Origin: Primulina eburnea
Taxonomy: Eukaryota > Streptophyta > Magnoliopsida > Lamiales > Gesneriaceae
Length of the DNA: 64,000 nucleotides
NCBI RefSeq assembly: GCF_022965805.1
Contig: NC_133102.1
Span: 10,275,485-10,339,484 of the forward strand
Direction: 5' to 3'
Shown here: one piece after another, positions 45,234 to 58,215 of the stretch
How the letters are laid out: each line of letters starts with the position of its first letter
Numbering within the stretch: the stretch's first letter is position 1
Translations under genes and position numbers: made by a program
The notes under the pieces: model-generated
Told to the model about the DNA's origin: nothing
The model's input: only the letters and a program-made list of their open reading frames with translations
Databases searched by the model: none

Positions 45234-45580
45234 TGAGAATTTTTATAAAGAGGTAAGCTACGAAAGCCCTGATAGATACAGGGGCTACTCACTCGTTTAT
45301 TTCGGAGGTATTTGCGAACTTTCTCAAGATCAAGACCATTGGGCTAGACAGAGCCTTTTCTGTAGTGTTGCCGTCAGGCGAGGAGATGGCAGCTACCAAT
45401 GTTATCCGTGATATAGATCTGGAGCTGCACGGCAATCTTGTTTATACAGATCTGATCGTGCTACCGATGCCAGAATTTGACATTATCCTAGGGATGGACT
45501 GGCTATTGAGGAACAGAGTGTTGATAGACTTCCAGCGGAGTTCTTGTCCGACCGCCTGGAATGGAGCAGTTCTTATTTGA
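45234..45580 (+). pseudogene. gypsy-6 aspartic protease
   Basis: The aspartic protease cleaves the polyprotein. ALIDTGATHSFISEVF with the catalytic DTG lies at about 45263-45310 and FDIILGMDWL at about 45478. An in-frame stop just upstream (TAA in GAGGTAAGC) and a frameshift near 45540 separate it from gag and from RT, which continues in the next frame. The annotated open part starts at 45365. Confidence 0.8.
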
Positions 45581-48500
45581 GCCGGACATGTACTTTCCTT
45601 TACCGCGCATTATTCCTTATGTTCAGGCCAGGAAGCTCGTTCATAGAGGGTGTCGGGCATTTCTAGCGACCTTTTTATCTGTCCCCGAGGAACCCAGCCA
45701 GTCAGCCTCAGATGTTCCGATTGTCAGAGATTTCTTAGACGTTTTTCCCAAAGACGTCTCTGGTATGCCACCCGAGAGAGAGGTGGAGTTTTCCATTGAG
45801 CTTATGCCAGGTACGACTCCGATATCAAAAGCGTCGTACCGATTAGCACCGACAGAGATGGCAGAGCTTAAGAAACAGATTCAGGAACTTCTCGACAAGG
45901 AGTTCATTCGCCCGAGCTTTTCACCATGGGGCGCGCCAGTCTTATTTGTTAAGAAGAAGGATGGCTCGATGAGGCTTTGTATTGACTACCGGGAGTTGAA
46001 CAGGGTTACAGTGAAGAACAAATACCCACTGCCGAGGATTGAGGATCTGTTTGACCAGTTGCAGGGAGCTTCGATTTTCTCTAAGATAGATCTGCGTTCC
46101 GGTTATCACCAGTTGAGGGTGAGAGATGCAGATGTTTCCAAGACTGCATTCAGGACTCGTTATGGTCACTACGAGTTCCTTGTGATGCCGTTCGGTCTGA
46201 CGAATGCGCCAGCGATTTTCATGGATCTCATGAATCGCGTATTTGAGCCGTATCTCGATCAGTTTGTGATAGTGTTCATAGAAGACATCCTCGTCTACTC
46301 CAAGAGTCGGGAGGAGCACCGCAAGCATCTGACCACAGTGTTGCAGACATTGCAGAAGCACAAGTTATTAGCAAAGTTCAGTAAATGCGAATTCTGGTTA
46401 GAGAAGGTGGCGTTCTTAGGCCACATCGTTTCTAGCAGTGGTATTGAGGTAGACCCAGCAAAAGTTGCAGCAGTCAGAGATTGGGTTGTGCCTCAGAATG
46501 CATCCGAGATCCGCAGTTTTCTTGGGCTAGCGGGATATTACAGGAAGTTCATTAAGGGATTCTCTTTGATTGCAGTTCCACTTACAGCACTGACTAAGAA
46601 GAATGTGAAATTTGTGTGGAGCGAGGAGTGTCAGAAGAGCTTTGATACTTTGAAGCAAGCTCTTATCTCAGCACTCGTTTTGGCCGTACCGTCAGGATCC
46701 GGCGAGTTTGTCCTTTATACCGATGCTTCGAAGCTCGATCTTGGTGCAGTTCTGATGCAGCATGGGAGAGTGATAGCGTATGCTTGTCGACAGCTGAAAA
46801 TCCATGAGAAGAATTACCCTACCCATGATCTGGAGCTAGCGGCCGTAGTTTTTGCCTTGAAGATTTGGAGGCACTATCTGTATGGAGAGAAATGCCAGAT
46901 CTTTACCGACCACAAGAGCCTAAAGTATTTCTTTACGCAGAAGGAGCTGAACATGCGTCAGAGGCGCTGGTTGGAGCTTGTGAAAGACTACGATTGTGAC
47001 ATTAGCTACCACCCGGGTAAAGCTAATATAGTTGTGGATGCTTTGAGCAGAAAAGTTGCAGTGATGGCTCACTTGACGATTCAGAGACCTCTTCAGCTTG
47101 AGATGCAGAAGTTCGATCTTGAGACTTATCCTCGAGGTAGAGTTCCCCGTTTATCTACTTTGGCGATTCAGTCTTCCCTTTTGGACCGTATTCGCAGTGG
47201 GCAGGCAGCAGATGAGCAATTGGCACAGTGGAAGAAGAGGGACGAAGCCGAGGGCAGTGTCTTGTATTCAGTCAGCGACGGTATTGTGAGATACCGAGGC
47301 AGAATGTGGGTCCCTAGCAGTGGTTCGATTCGATCAGATATTCTATCAGAAGCCCACATGTCTCCGTACTCCATCCATCCTGGGAGTACGAAGATGTACC
47401 GAGATCTGCAGTCATTGTATTGGTGGCCTGGGATGAAGAAAGACATCAGACGATTTGTTTCCGAGTGTCTGACTTGTCAGTTAGTGAAGGCCGAGCACCA
47501 GAGACCAGCAGGTTTGCTCAAGCCACTTCCTATTCTCGAGTGGAAATGGGAGAACGTTACTATGGATTTTGTCACCGGTTTGCCAAAGTCAGTGAGGGGA
47601 CCAAATGCCATCTGGGTGATTGTAGATCGTCTTACCAAAGCAGCGCACTTCTTGCTTATTAAGACGACATTCACCATGATTCAGTATGCAGAGCTGTATA
47701 TCCGAGAGATAGTCCGACTCCATGGAATTCCAGTTTCTATCGTATCCGACAGAGATCCCAGATTCACTTCCTCATTTTGGAAGAGTTTGCATTCGACTAT
47801 GGGTACGAAGTTGCTATTTAGCACAGCCTTTCATCCGCAGACAGATGGGCAGTCGGAGCGAGTTATTCAGATTTTGGAGGATCTTCTCCGTGCTTGCGTC
47901 ATTGATTTCTCAAGGAGTTGGGAGTCGAACTTGCCATTGGTTGAGTTCACCTATAACAACAGCTTCCAGTCTTCTATTGGTATGGCCCCGTATGAAGCAC
48001 TGTATGGTCGCAAGTGCAGATCTCCTGTGCATTGGGATGAAGTAGGAGAGAGAGCAGAGTTGGGTCCAGAGATTGTTCAGCAGGCGGCAGATGTAGTAGT
48101 CAAGATCCGTGATAGGATGAGGACTGCTCAGAGTCGACAGAAGAGTTATGCCGATCAGCGGAGGAGAGACTTAGAGTTTGCAGTGGGCGATCATTTCTTT
48201 GTAAAAGTGGCACCTATGAAGGGTGTCATGCGATTTGGCAAGAAAGGGAAGCTCAGTCCGAGATTCATTGGACCATTTGAGATCCTCGACAGAGTTGGGA
48301 CGCTAGCATATCGTGTGGCTCTTCTGCCGAATCTGGCCGGAGTACACAATGTGTTCCACGTCTCCATGCTGAGGAAGTATATGGCGAATCCTTCGCATGT
48401 CTTGAACTTTGAGTCGTTGCAGCATACTCCGAACTTATCTTATGAGGAGAGACCAGTGCAGATCTTAGACAGGCAGGAAAAGAAGCTTGGAAACAAGCTG

Positions 48501-48608
48501 GTTAAGCGAGTCAAAGTCAAATGGCTCAACCATTCTGAGGAGGAAGCTACGTGGGAGTCTGAGCCAGAGATGAGGAGTCGTTATCCTGAGTTATTCGGTG
48601 AGTTCTAA
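45561..48608 (+). CDS. gypsy-6 RT, RNase H, integrase and chromodomain (1015-codon open frame)
   Basis: This is the largest intact frame in the window. [19 protein letters not shown] (about 130-147), [13 protein letters not shown] (about 173-185), [10 protein letters not shown], then [10 protein letters not shown] where Glu 241 replaces the first Asp of the FIDD/YxDD active site. RNase [37 protein letters not shown], and the DALSRK end. Integrase: HHCC finger ending ECLTCQLVK, core D-D-E in [17 protein letters not shown] and [14 protein letters not shown], and a GPFEIL end domain. The last 60 residues are a chromodomain ([16 protein letters not shown]) that in chromoviruses targets integration to chromatin. 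No in-frame stop. The FIED change alone probably inactivates RT. The true start is upstream in protease. Confidence 0.93.
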   Translation: MEQFLFEPDMYFPLPRIIPYVQARKLVHRGCRAFLATFLSVPEEPSQSASDVPIVRDFLDVFPKDVSGMPPEREVEFSIELMPGTTPISKASYRLAPTEMAELKKQIQELLDKEFIRPSFSPWGAPVLFVKKKDGSMRLCIDYRELNRVTVKNKYPLPRIEDLFDQLQGASIFSKIDLRSGYHQLRVRDADVSKTAFRTRYGHYEFLVMPFGLTNAPAIFMDLMNRVFEPYLDQFVIVFIEDILVYSKSREEHRKHLTTVLQTLQKHKLLAKFSKCEFWLEKVAFLGHIVSSSGIEVDPAKVAAVRDWVVPQNASEIRSFLGLAGYYRKFIKGFSLIAVPLTALTKKNVKFVWSEECQKSFDTLKQALISALVLAVPSGSGEFVLYTDASKLDLGAVLMQHGRVIAYACRQLKIHEKNYPTHDLELAAVVFALKIWRHYLYGEKCQIFTDHKSLKYFFTQKELNMRQRRWLELVKDYDCDISYHPGKANIVVDALSRKVAVMAHLTIQRPLQLEMQKFDLETYPRGRVPRLSTLAIQSSLLDRIRSGQAADEQLAQWKKRDEAEGSVLYSVSDGIVRYRGRMWVPSSGSIRSDILSEAHMSPYSIHPGSTKMYRDLQSLYWWPGMKKDIRRFVSECLTCQLVKAEHQRPAGLLKPLPILEWKWENVTMDFVTGLPKSVRGPNAIWVIVDRLTKAAHFLLIKTTFTMIQYAELYIREIVRLHGIPVSIVSDRDPRFTSSFWKSLHSTMGTKLLFSTAFHPQTDGQSERVIQILEDLLRACVIDFSRSWESNLPLVEFTYNNSFQSSIGMAPYEALYGRKCRSPVHWDEVGERAELGPEIVQQAADVVVKIRDRMRTAQSRQKSYADQRRRDLEFAVGDHFFVKVAPMKGVMRFGKKGKLSPRFIGPFEILDRVGTLAYRVALLPNLAGVHNVFHVSMLRKYMANPSHVLNFESLQHTPNLSYEERPVQILDRQEKKLGNKLVKRVKVKWLNHSEEEATWESEPEMRSRYPELFGEF

Positions 48609-48628
48609 TTTCGAGGACGGAATTTCTC

Positions 48629-48643
48629 TAAGGGGGGAAGGAT
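48629..48643 (+). other. Polypurine tract of gypsy-6
   Basis: TAAGGGGGGAAGGAT directly before the 3' LTR, after an ATTTCGAGGACGGAATTT block. Confidence 0.9.
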
Positions 48644-51600
48644 TGTAGAGCCCATAACTTAGACTACGTATAAGCCATGCATAATTCCTAGTATTTAAAT
48701 TAAAATGATTTTTTTATTTATTTGAATGATTATTTAAATTCTTTAAATTTATTTATTTCATGCAGTAGTTTAATTATTAGTTTTTCAGTTAATTAAGTGA
48801 GGCCGGACCGGAGTTGGAGTAAAGAGATAAACTTTAGTATTAAGAAAATATTCCTAGAATTTATTTAAGTTAAATAATAAGTGAATTTAGTGTAAAAGAA
48901 AGTTTATGGAATTATCTTAATAGGTTGAGATAAATAAGTAAATAAGTTAGATAATTAATTCCTTAATTCCATAAAATATTTATTGAGTAGATAGAAAACA
49001 CTAAAGATTTAAAATGCAAGATTTAAGAAAATATTTCCCCTCCATTTTCATTATAATTTTCGGCCCTATTGATTTAATTTGAGAATTGTTGTCAATCCAA
49101 TTATTTTATTATCTTCCCTTATCCATTTTCTTGGGAGATAATTCTTTCACACTTAATCCTCAATAATTAATATTTGAGCAATATTCCACCCCTTTTATTT
49201 TATATAAAAATCGGCCCCTCCCCACTTTGAATGATTTAATTTTCAACTCATTCTTTATTTATCCCCTTAACTTTTCTAGATATATTTTTCCTCCCCACCT
49301 TTAGAATCACTACCAAGATTTAATTAAACCAATTCTCCCTTGCACCTAGACCTTAAGATCGCCCATATACACCTCTAGTATCCCCAAGAAAATTCTTTGA
49401 TATCATTCTTTTCCTTATCACTAAAACTAGTAGATAGAAAGAATATTTTCCCTTCCCTTTATCTTGTATCTTCCCATTTAATCTCCTAGACTCCATCCCA
49501 ATCCATAATCTCGAAAATTCCAGCCTCCTTCAGCACTGAAAACCGTGAGAGCGTAGGGTAAAAATAAGGAGGAGAAACTAGAAAGAAAACAAGAGAAGCA
49601 ACTCCGTCTCCTCCGCGCCGAGCCGTCGTATTCTTTTCGTTTTTCTTTCAAACGAAAATCAAGGCATGTCTTTATTTCTTTCAAACCTCAATCAAGTCCT
49701 ACTATTATTTTAAACATCACTTTTACATGAATTTTATACAAGGAAACCGAAATATACATCAAGTTTTTTTTTATGCATGTGCAGATTTTTTTCTACCCTT
49801 CATGGCAGCTTCACGGTTTTCTGAGTTTTGTTGTTTCAGGTGATGGAATCGATTCCAGGCTCCCAAAGCGGCTCCTAGACACGTAATAGGATGCATTAGG
49901 ACCATGTTGGTCCATTCATTCAGCCCCCATACCGCTGGAAAGTCAGAATTGACAGCAACCTTTCCCCTTGCATCTCATGTGTTCGAAAATTTCAGATTTT
50001 ACTGTCAAGGGATTGAATCTGATCTCGGCTGCCCTAGGGCTCATTTCCATGGTTGGATCACTCCCCTAGCATGTCTAAGACGTGACTAAGTCTCCCTTTG
50101 GGTGGCTTGGTCCATGGTTCATCGGTTTTTAAATAAAACACCAGAACAGCCCCCTCCCCTCTCGGCCCTCGATTTTGTTACAGCATGCGTGTGTTCGGTT
50201 TGTGGTGTTGGTATGGATCTTGGTTGGCTCTTTAGCCCTGCCATGGTTCATACCATACCCCTTGAGGTCTAGATCATGCCATGGTCAATCAAATGGCCAT
50301 TGGAATGGTTCATGACAGCAAGAACCGCTGCATCATTCCCACTCGCAGAATTAATGCTCGGTTGGGACGTGTGGTTTGTTTCTATTATGGTTCGAATTGT
50401 GGCTGGCCAAAAGCCCTTAGCCATGGTTTAAATAATTCCTTAGGATGTTGGTAAGGGTCTCTGGTCGGTGGTTCACGCCCCAATGGCCGATAGGCTCGAA
50501 ACCAACACAAGACAAGCGAGTGCGCAGCTGCTGGAATTTGACAGCAACTTGCTGTCTCGATTAGGAGGCTCGTTTGAGTTCTTGGTTGGCTTTTAGCCCA
50601 TGGCCTTGGACTGGACAGTGCCTCATCGAGTTAGGAAGGTCATGTTTTTGACCGTTCGTCATTCGGATCATTTTTGAGGTCGTACGAGAATTTACGGTGC
50701 GATGTGCCAAATTGACTCTCGAAAGAGCGTTTCGTGTTTTGGCCTCCATTTCACCTAAATTTCGACCCTCATCATTTTAGGAGCATAAATTCATAGTTTT
50801 AAGCGTATTTTAATCATGACGTTACGTTGGTTCAGTGTTGGTTTGTGTTGGTTTAGAGTCATGATTAAATACGAAGTCGTTAGTAATAATTGTAGCATTT
50901 TTTTAAAACGTTATTGCATAGTCTATGCAAGAAAAATCTTCTGCATATTTTTCATGGTACATTTAGGTCGCAGCGAGCCTGGGGACGATCCAATCCAGTT
51001 GGTAAAATTTTACAGGATATTTCTTTTTGCCATTTAAATTTTACTACGTGCATAAGATAGAAATTACTTATTTTTGAGATTTATGCGATATTGCTTGTGG
51101 TCGATTCACTATCAGTTTACACGGTCGCCAGTGACCGCTCAGTTCAGTTTGGTACCACGGTCGCCAGTGACCGATCAGTTCAGTTTGGTACCACGGTCGC
51201 CAGTGACCGATCAGTTCAGTTCAGCTCAGTGCAGAGGCCACACGCGTAGACCATAATCTCAACAGAAAATTTTACTTACTATTTCAGTACAGGGCTCCAA
51301 GGAGCAAACGTTTTTACTATGATTTTTACAGTTCAGTTATGCACGTAATATAATTGCTCAGTTCAAGTTATTTTCAGTATGCCTCATGACATGATAATTT
51401 TTATCCCTTGCAAATTTTATTAGTATTTACTTGTTATATGCATGCTGAGTCTTTAGGCTCACTAGACTTGATTGTTGTAGGTACTGATGAGCATGGGACC
51501 GAGGGCGGGGACCAGTAAGCCAGCTTGGGTCGGCAGTAGTGGCACCCGAGGACCTCAGTTTCAGCACTTGCCATTTTATTTTTGATGCTCAAACATTTTA

Positions 51601-51782
51601 TCATTTTTTGGATATTCTTAAATTGTTATTTTTGGCAAACTTTATTTTCTTCCGCTGCTATATTTTTAAACATTGAACTTTATTTATCGGTTTAGTGATG
51701 AATGAGTCATTATAATTATTTAATAAAAAGAAAATTTTTAATTTTCCGCAAAATTTCAAGCAAGGATTCTTAGGCGTTTACA
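48644..51782 (+). repeat. 3' LTR of gypsy-6
   Basis: 3139 bp partner of 40544-43715, with three minisatellite units (51120-51232) and GAGTCTTTAGGCTC at 51447-51460. Followed by the AATCG duplication. Confidence 0.95.
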
Positions 51783-51787
51783 AATCG

Positions 51788-52618
51788 ACTCGGAATTCAA
51801 CCCACACATAAAATACATCCTGACCTACTGCCCAAGGACCTAAACCAGCCCCGAACCATAACCAAACTCCGTACCATGCTTAACGAACAATATAGACACA
51901 AGTTGTCCATAGAGTGATGCTATGGCACTCATCTGTTCCGTACGAATTCCTATCAACTCTAAGTCAAACCAAGCCATCGACCCTTAGACATAGCTTATGA
52001 CCATGTTCAAGTCCGTTCCGGACCTTAACACACGCGCAGCCCTTGAACTACCCAAAACCGCGCACCCTAACTTGCGTGAGCCCTAATGCAGGCAAGGCTA
52101 TTCACGACTCCAACAGCTATTTCCAACCAACCGGACCCTAACCAACCCATACCAGGCCTACCCCAAGACCCCGCTTAGACCCTAGCCATGAGCCCTGGTC
52201 CTGCATAGCACCCAAACCGACGTGAACCCGCGATAAAGCCCCTATGTGTGCACGGTTGCGCTTGTTTCGTTTTCTATGTATCAAACGAGTTTTAATAACG
52301 TTTTGGATGTATTTAAATTCTTTATTTTTGAATTTGCTAATTATTTAAATTTTTATTTTCTTGACCTAAAATAAAAATTAGAAGAATATAACTTTAATTT
52401 TTTAAACATCTTGATCGTCACCGATCTCCTTTCCTGGTTCGGTATCAAATATTTGTCTGAAAGATAAAACTTGAGAAAACATTTTAAATTGAATAAATAA
52501 ATAAATAAATATATATACCTTTTAAAATAATTTAACATATAACATGCATCAACTAAATATTAATTAAATTATTTCAATCATGCATGGGGTTTACGTGTCC
52601 TTGTTTTTGGGTACTACA
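51788..52618 (-). repeat. 3' LTR of gypsy-7, outer-right piece
   Basis: Continues 40140-40543 and aligns with 63721 onward. It ends (minus start) TGTAGTACCC at 52618, followed by a weak polypurine tract (AAATGGAGAAGGAAC, 52619-52633). It contains an AAAT microsatellite near 52490-52515. Confidence 0.85.
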
Positions 52619-52654
52619 GTTCCTTCTCCATTTAAATACATTTCATACTCGAAA

Positions 52655-53924
52655 TTAAGGCTTGCCGAATAGCTCTAGATAGCGACTCCTCATTTTGGCT
52701 TTGGTCTCCCACGTAGCTTCCTCATCGAAATGGTTCAGCCACTTGACCTTGACCAACTTGGTAACTTTGTTATGATCTCCTTTCCTGTCGGTCTAGAACC
52801 TGAATTGGATTTTCTTCATATGATCAGTGATAGCTGTAACGGCTTGAAGCTTAGTACATGTGAAGGATTCTCATGTACATCCTTAGCATCGAAACGTGGA
52901 ACATATTATGAACAACTGCCAGATTCGGCCGCAGTGCTATTCGATAGGCTAGTGTTCTCACTTTCTCAAGGATATCAAATGGTCCTACAAATCTCGGACT
53001 CAACTCTTCCCAAATCTCATAACACCCTTCATAGGTGTTATTTTTATGAAGACGTGATTTCCTATGACAAATTCAAGGTCTCTTCTTCTCTTATCAGTAT
53101 AGCTTTTCTGGCGACTCTGAGCAGTTTTCATCCTATCCCGGATTTTGACTACTACGTCTATAGTCTGCTGAACAATCTCTAGCCCAAGTTCTGATATTTC
53201 TCTGAATTCATCCCATTGAATAGGAGATCTGCACTTCCTTCCATATAATGGCTCGTAAGGAGCCATACCTATAGATGTCTGAAATCCATTGTTATAGGTG
53301 AACTCCACTAGAGGTAGCTTTGATTCCCAATTCCCATGTAAATCGATCACACATTTTCGTAGTAGATCTTCTAAAATTCGTACCACCCTCTCATACTGAC
53401 CATCTGTTTGAGGATGGAATGTTGTACTGAATATCAATTTCGTCCCCATTTCGGAATGTAAACTCTTCCAAAAGGATGACATGAACCTCAGGTCTCTGGC
53501 AGATACGATGGTAACTGAGATCCCGTGTAATCTGACTATCTCTCAGATATAAAGTTCTGCATACTGTGTCATCGAAAGGTCATCTTTACCGGCAAGAAGT
53601 GCACCTACTTGGTAAGACGATCAACAATTACCCAAATAGAATTAGATCCTCTGACTGACCTCGGCAAACCGACTACGAAATCCATGGTAATGTTCTCCCT
53701 TTTCCACTCGGGCACAGGAATAGGCTTGAGTATCCCTACTGGTCTCTGATGCTCTGCTTTAACATGTTGGCATGTCAGACATTCATATACAAAGCGTCGA
53801 ATGTCTTGCTTCATTACTGGCCACCAATAAAGCATCTGCATGTCTTTATACATCTTGGCGCCTCCTAGATGAATGGAACATGGTGTTGTATGCGCTTCTG
53901 AGAAATTGTCTTCTCTGATCGAAT
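52655..53924 (-). pseudogene. gypsy-7 integrase C-terminal part and chromodomain, decayed
   Basis: Readable minus frames are 53605-53924 (integrase zinc-finger end ECLTCQHVKAEH, core start [19 protein letters not shown] then a stop) and 53000-53482 ([43 protein letters not shown], up to KGVMRFGK). The second catalytic position reads VSARDLRF, with Ala for the first Asp of VSDRDPRF. Chromodomain wording ([16 protein letters not shown]) is visible near 52680-52760 in yet another frame. At least three frameshifts. Its N-terminal part lies beyond solo LTR B at 59134. Confidence 0.88.
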
Positions 53925-53929
53925 CATCT
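53925..53929. repeat. Target-site duplication CATCT of solo LTR B
   Basis: The same five bases occur at 59129-59133. The flanks join as continuous gypsy-7 integrase coding sequence. Confidence 0.9.
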
Positions 53930-55534
53930 TGTGACATCTACCGTTTTAAAAGCGCGGATATTTTTTTTATAAAGCTCACACTTTGAAATTTATCATTTAA
54001 ATAAATTGCATGCATTCAGTCCTACTAGAAATATCATTTAAAAATAATCATAAGTAATTACGAATAAAAATATAGCGGAGTAAAAACGAGTAAAAATCCT
54101 AATATCAAACAGTAAAATAAATTAGCGTAAAAATTCTCATATCCTCTCAATAACATAAAATCGTGAATGTGCGGAAAATCATGAGGTCCTCGGGTCGTGT
54201 CACCGACCAGGTCTGCCGACTCAGAGTTCAGCATCTTCAGTCCCCTTGACATCGAACTCACCTGCATCACACACGCCTAGTGAGTCTAAAGACTCAACAC
54301 ACCTATACCATAAATAAAAAATACCTATACGTAGCACATAGCAGTGAAAAATATCAAACTCAACATATCTTTCATGAACTTTAAAATCGTAACATAAACG
54401 TGTCATGTAAAATCATGACGTGTCAAAACAGCTCACCGTTAATCATCATTCATCATTTATCATTTCCATTGGTGAATTCAGTTCATCAGAGGTGACTATC
54501 GTACATCATCATTTACGATGGATCCATTTTACATAGAACCGCGGTACCCGGCGACTGTCGGACATCAGTGACATGATTACTCATCCACTGTGCCTAGGCC
54601 TCATCAACATAATTTACATATATGCCTTATTCATTTACATATATTTGATAGCCACAACTAATACCCATCATTCAAAACATCATCATTTTCATAACTTATA
54701 AAAATCATGCACATATGCAATTTTCTTTAAATCCAAGTAGACAACATATATTTTCATAAAAACTTAAAAATCGTGATCATGATGCATAAACATTTAAAAT
54801 ATAGTAAACTTGTGCCCAGGGCGCTGCCAGGACCAAAATCTCACCCCCGGTGCAAAATAACCATTTTGCCCCTGGAAACCCAAAATTTACCGTTTTATCC
54901 CTGGACCTCTAAAATTGATTTGAAGCTTACCAAACTCCTTAAAATGTCACAAAACATATTTTTAAGCATTCCTAGATGTAAACTCGAGCTCATTATACAA
55001 CTTAACTGATTCGTTTTAAAACCTGAACCGGAGTCCCGGTTTTAATCCGAATCGACTCGAAACTTAATCAAAATTTTCCCAAACTTTTACCATACTTAAA
55101 ACACCTTCTACAGCCCCTAAACCACTCCTTCCAGCCATAAAAGACAGCACCCAAAAGCTGCTGGTGTTTCGGCACTTTGAACTCTCACGCATCTCCATGC
55201 ACCGAACCGTAATCTTATTGATTTTTGTCTAAACGCCGACTTTTCCAGCCACTATATCGACACCTTAAGATCAAGACCGAGCCTAGGGACTCCTTCCTAG
55301 ACCATGCAATCCACGGCCACAGCTTTCCCTCCTTGGTTGATCACCCTGTCCCCTAAAAGCTCAAAAATCGACCCTAACCACCCTCGACTTCCACCTAGCC
55401 GAGCCCAACCATGAAGGACCTCTCCAAGGCTGTGGTTTGGACCCTAATAGACCTAAACCCCAACCCAAACCACAAAACCATCGGCTCCATCACCAACAAG
55501 AGCAGATCACGACTCTAGCTTAAATGACAGCAAC

Positions 55535-55539
55535 TTACC
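55535..55539. repeat. Target-site duplication TTACC of solo LTR A
   Basis: Repeated perfectly at 58216-58220. Confidence 0.9.
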
Positions 55540-58215
55540 TGTAGTGCCCAAATTCAGTGCGCGTATAACCCATGCATTTATTTAATTAGTAAATCATTTA
55601 ATTAATTTTAAAATGAGTTTTAAGCCATGCATGATTTAATTGGATGCATTATTTTAAATTACTTATGTTTATGTGATGCACGTTAAAATGTTTTTCGATT
55701 TTCATGTTTCAGGCGATTATTCGAGGCGGGATCGAGGGAAAGAACCGGTGACGAATTTGGCAGTGTAAAATGCGGTATTTTTTTTTAAGTTGAAGATGAG
55801 GCATCTTTAAATAATTTATTCAGTTTAGCAATTTAAAAGTCTAATTTATTGATTTTAGTGATTTTAGAATCTTAAAACTTTTAAAGTCTAGCCCTTATGC
55901 ATATCATTTTTTTGGATTTTAGTGAAGTTAGTCTTTGACTAAGATTTTTTTTTTTCTATTAGCATATTATTTGCATTGTGATTAGCAACCCTTCAATTAA
56001 CCTTTTTATTATCACTTTTAATTAATATTCTTAATTGTGTAATTAAGCCATTTAATTCCCTTATTAAACACAAAAACTCACGCACACACACTTTTACACA
56101 CACTAAATAGCGGCAAACACACACACACACAAGTTTTCAATTCAGTTTTTATATTTGTGAAAAGAGAAATATCAGGGTTCTTAGTCCATAGAGAAGCCGC
56201 CCCTCCCTCTGAAATTCCAGCAAATTTTCGTTGATTTCTTTCAAATAAAATCGAGCCACCATCGTCCCGGATCAAGCCTCGCGCCGTCTCCGCTTCGATA
56301 TCGCCGTTTCGGTAGAGTTTATCATCAAAAAGCACGTATATTCTGTTCTTGATGCATCGATCATGTCATATTATGCGTGCGTTGTTATTTTTACGTAAAA
56401 CCATGTGTATGTTGTGTAGAAGTTTGAGCAATCATGATTAAATCGCTTTTGGAGTCCTTTTTAGATCTAAAAATCTCGTTTTTTTACTGTTCCTCCTAAA
56501 ACTGCGAATTTTCAGTCGAGATTTTGAGAACACTTTCAGCTACAAAATTGTAGAACTTTTCGATACCTTCGATTTTATGTAAAATTCGAGATTTTTGGAT
56601 GAAAATTGAGTGAGTTATGGCGTTTTTCGTGGTACTGCTCAAACTGCGACTTTTACGAAAATTTGTGTTCTTGAAGTTTACTTGTTGCAGGCTTCATTGG
56701 AGATCGACGGGCGATCGTTATTGCACCTAGGTATGATTATTATGATGTTGGGTTGGTATTTTGTATGTCATTTAGTGTCGATAGGTACTCGAACACTTTA
56801 GTAGTCGTGGGAATCGAGTTGGTGTCAATTACCACATTTTTGACTTGTATGTACCATAGGGTGAACATCGTTGCTTGGGATGTTGTACGGAAGTGAGTTG
56901 ATGTTATAGTATGCTAGTATGGGTCTCGGGGTGTCGATTCATATTCCGTGCAACCGAGTCTAAAAAGTTGAGCAAAGCATGTACAAAATTTCCGTAAGTT
57001 CGCGATCACAGTAGGTACACGGACCCTGACACGGGGTCCGTGCCTTTGTTTCCTCTGTAGTGTCAAAGACCCGAGAGTACACGGACCCTGACACGGGGTC
57101 CGTGCCCCTCCCTTTCTGCCCGACACATTCTACAGAGTCTACACGGACCTGAGCACGGGGTCCGTGTCTTGCATATTTTGGGGAAAATACTTTAGCATGC
57201 TTTGAGGTTTGATGTCATGGTTTAGTGCAAGTATTGTCAAGGTCGTGTCATGGGAAATTTTTAGAACGTCCTAAGTAATGATTAAACTCGAGAGTAAGTA
57301 TGATTTCTACGTTAAGTTATGCAAGTTAAGTATGCAAATTCAAGTGAGTATGTGCAGCAGCGACGGCCCCGATCGAAGTCCAATGAATCCCTCAACGCCA
57401 AGTAAGTATGTGTGACGTGCAAGAAAATATTTTAAGTTTTGAGGTAGGCGAAATGTCTTGTGACCAAATTATGTTTAGGATTGGAAAGCGTTAAATTATG
57501 AACGGGGACCAATCCGCCCGTTAAATTATGAACGGGTTAGATCGAGGTTGGAAAGCGTTAAATTATGAACGGGGACCAACCAGCCCGTTAAATTATGAAC
57601 GGGGATCTCATGTAGGTGGCAGTGGATACGTCCCTGTCAGCCCAGTACTGTGGTTGTCTGATCAGGCATTTATTATGTTACGGGTCACTTGATTTGAAAC
57701 ATGCCTCTACGCAAAATGATGAAGTTATGTATGATCAAGTATGCAGTATGTTTATGAAAAGTTTATGTTGATGGCACGTCTAGTCATGTACGTACGTATG
57801 TTCAAGTTTATTATGCAAGCTCAAGTTTCAAGTTATGTATGTCCTATTTTAAAGTTGCATGCGATTTTATTACGTAGTACTCGTTATTCCAGTTTATACG
57901 TGTTGAGTCTTTAGACTCACTAGGCTTGATCGATGCAGGTGAGTATGTTGATGAGAAGACAGGAGGTGGCGACCAAGGGGCAGGCTTGGACTGAGCGGGA
58001 GGCTAACCCGAGGACCGCAATGTTTAAGTTTTATGCAAAAGTTAAATTACTCTGATTTTATGTTTGATGCGAGATGTTTTAAGAAAACTTGTCTTTTAAC
58101 AAAATCTTTATTGTGAATGGATGATGTAGTGACGACCGTATTGATTTTATTTTCGTATTTAAGAAATTTTTAATTTTTCCGCAAATTTTGAGTATGAAAA
58201 GTACGGTACGTTACA
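55540..58215 (+). mobile_element. Solo LTR A (gypsy-4 family)
   Basis: 2676 bp, TGTAGTGCCC...CGTTACA, collinear with the gypsy-4 LTR (34628-37318): CA microsatellite at 56085-56135, three ACGGACCC...GGGTCCGT stem units (57014-57167), duplicated AAATTATGAACGGG blocks (57485-57605) and GAGTCTTTAGACTC at 57905-57918. Perfect TTACC duplications and no internal region. Confidence 0.93.

Larger units (their letters stand above)
40544..51782 (+). mobile_element. Full-length Ty3/gypsy chromovirus gypsy-6
   Basis: 11.2 kb with LTRs 40544-43715 and 48644-51782, perfect AATCG target duplications (40539-40543, 51783-51787), degenerate primer site, gag, protease, RT, RNase H, integrase with C-terminal chromodomain, and a polypurine tract. 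The pol order RT-RH-INT marks Ty3/gypsy; the chromodomain marks a chromovirus (Tekay/Del-like in wording and size). About 58 LTR substitutions by hand count (roughly 1.9%). Disabled by a gag nonsense codon, gag and protease frameshifts and an RT active-site change. Confidence 0.96.

Noticed and set aside
45942..46361. 139-codon minus ORF
   Set aside because: Shadow of the gypsy-6 RT frame on the opposite strand.
52730..53182. 150-codon plus ORF
   Set aside because: Antisense shadow of gypsy-7 integrase; the minus strand shows clear integrase motifs.
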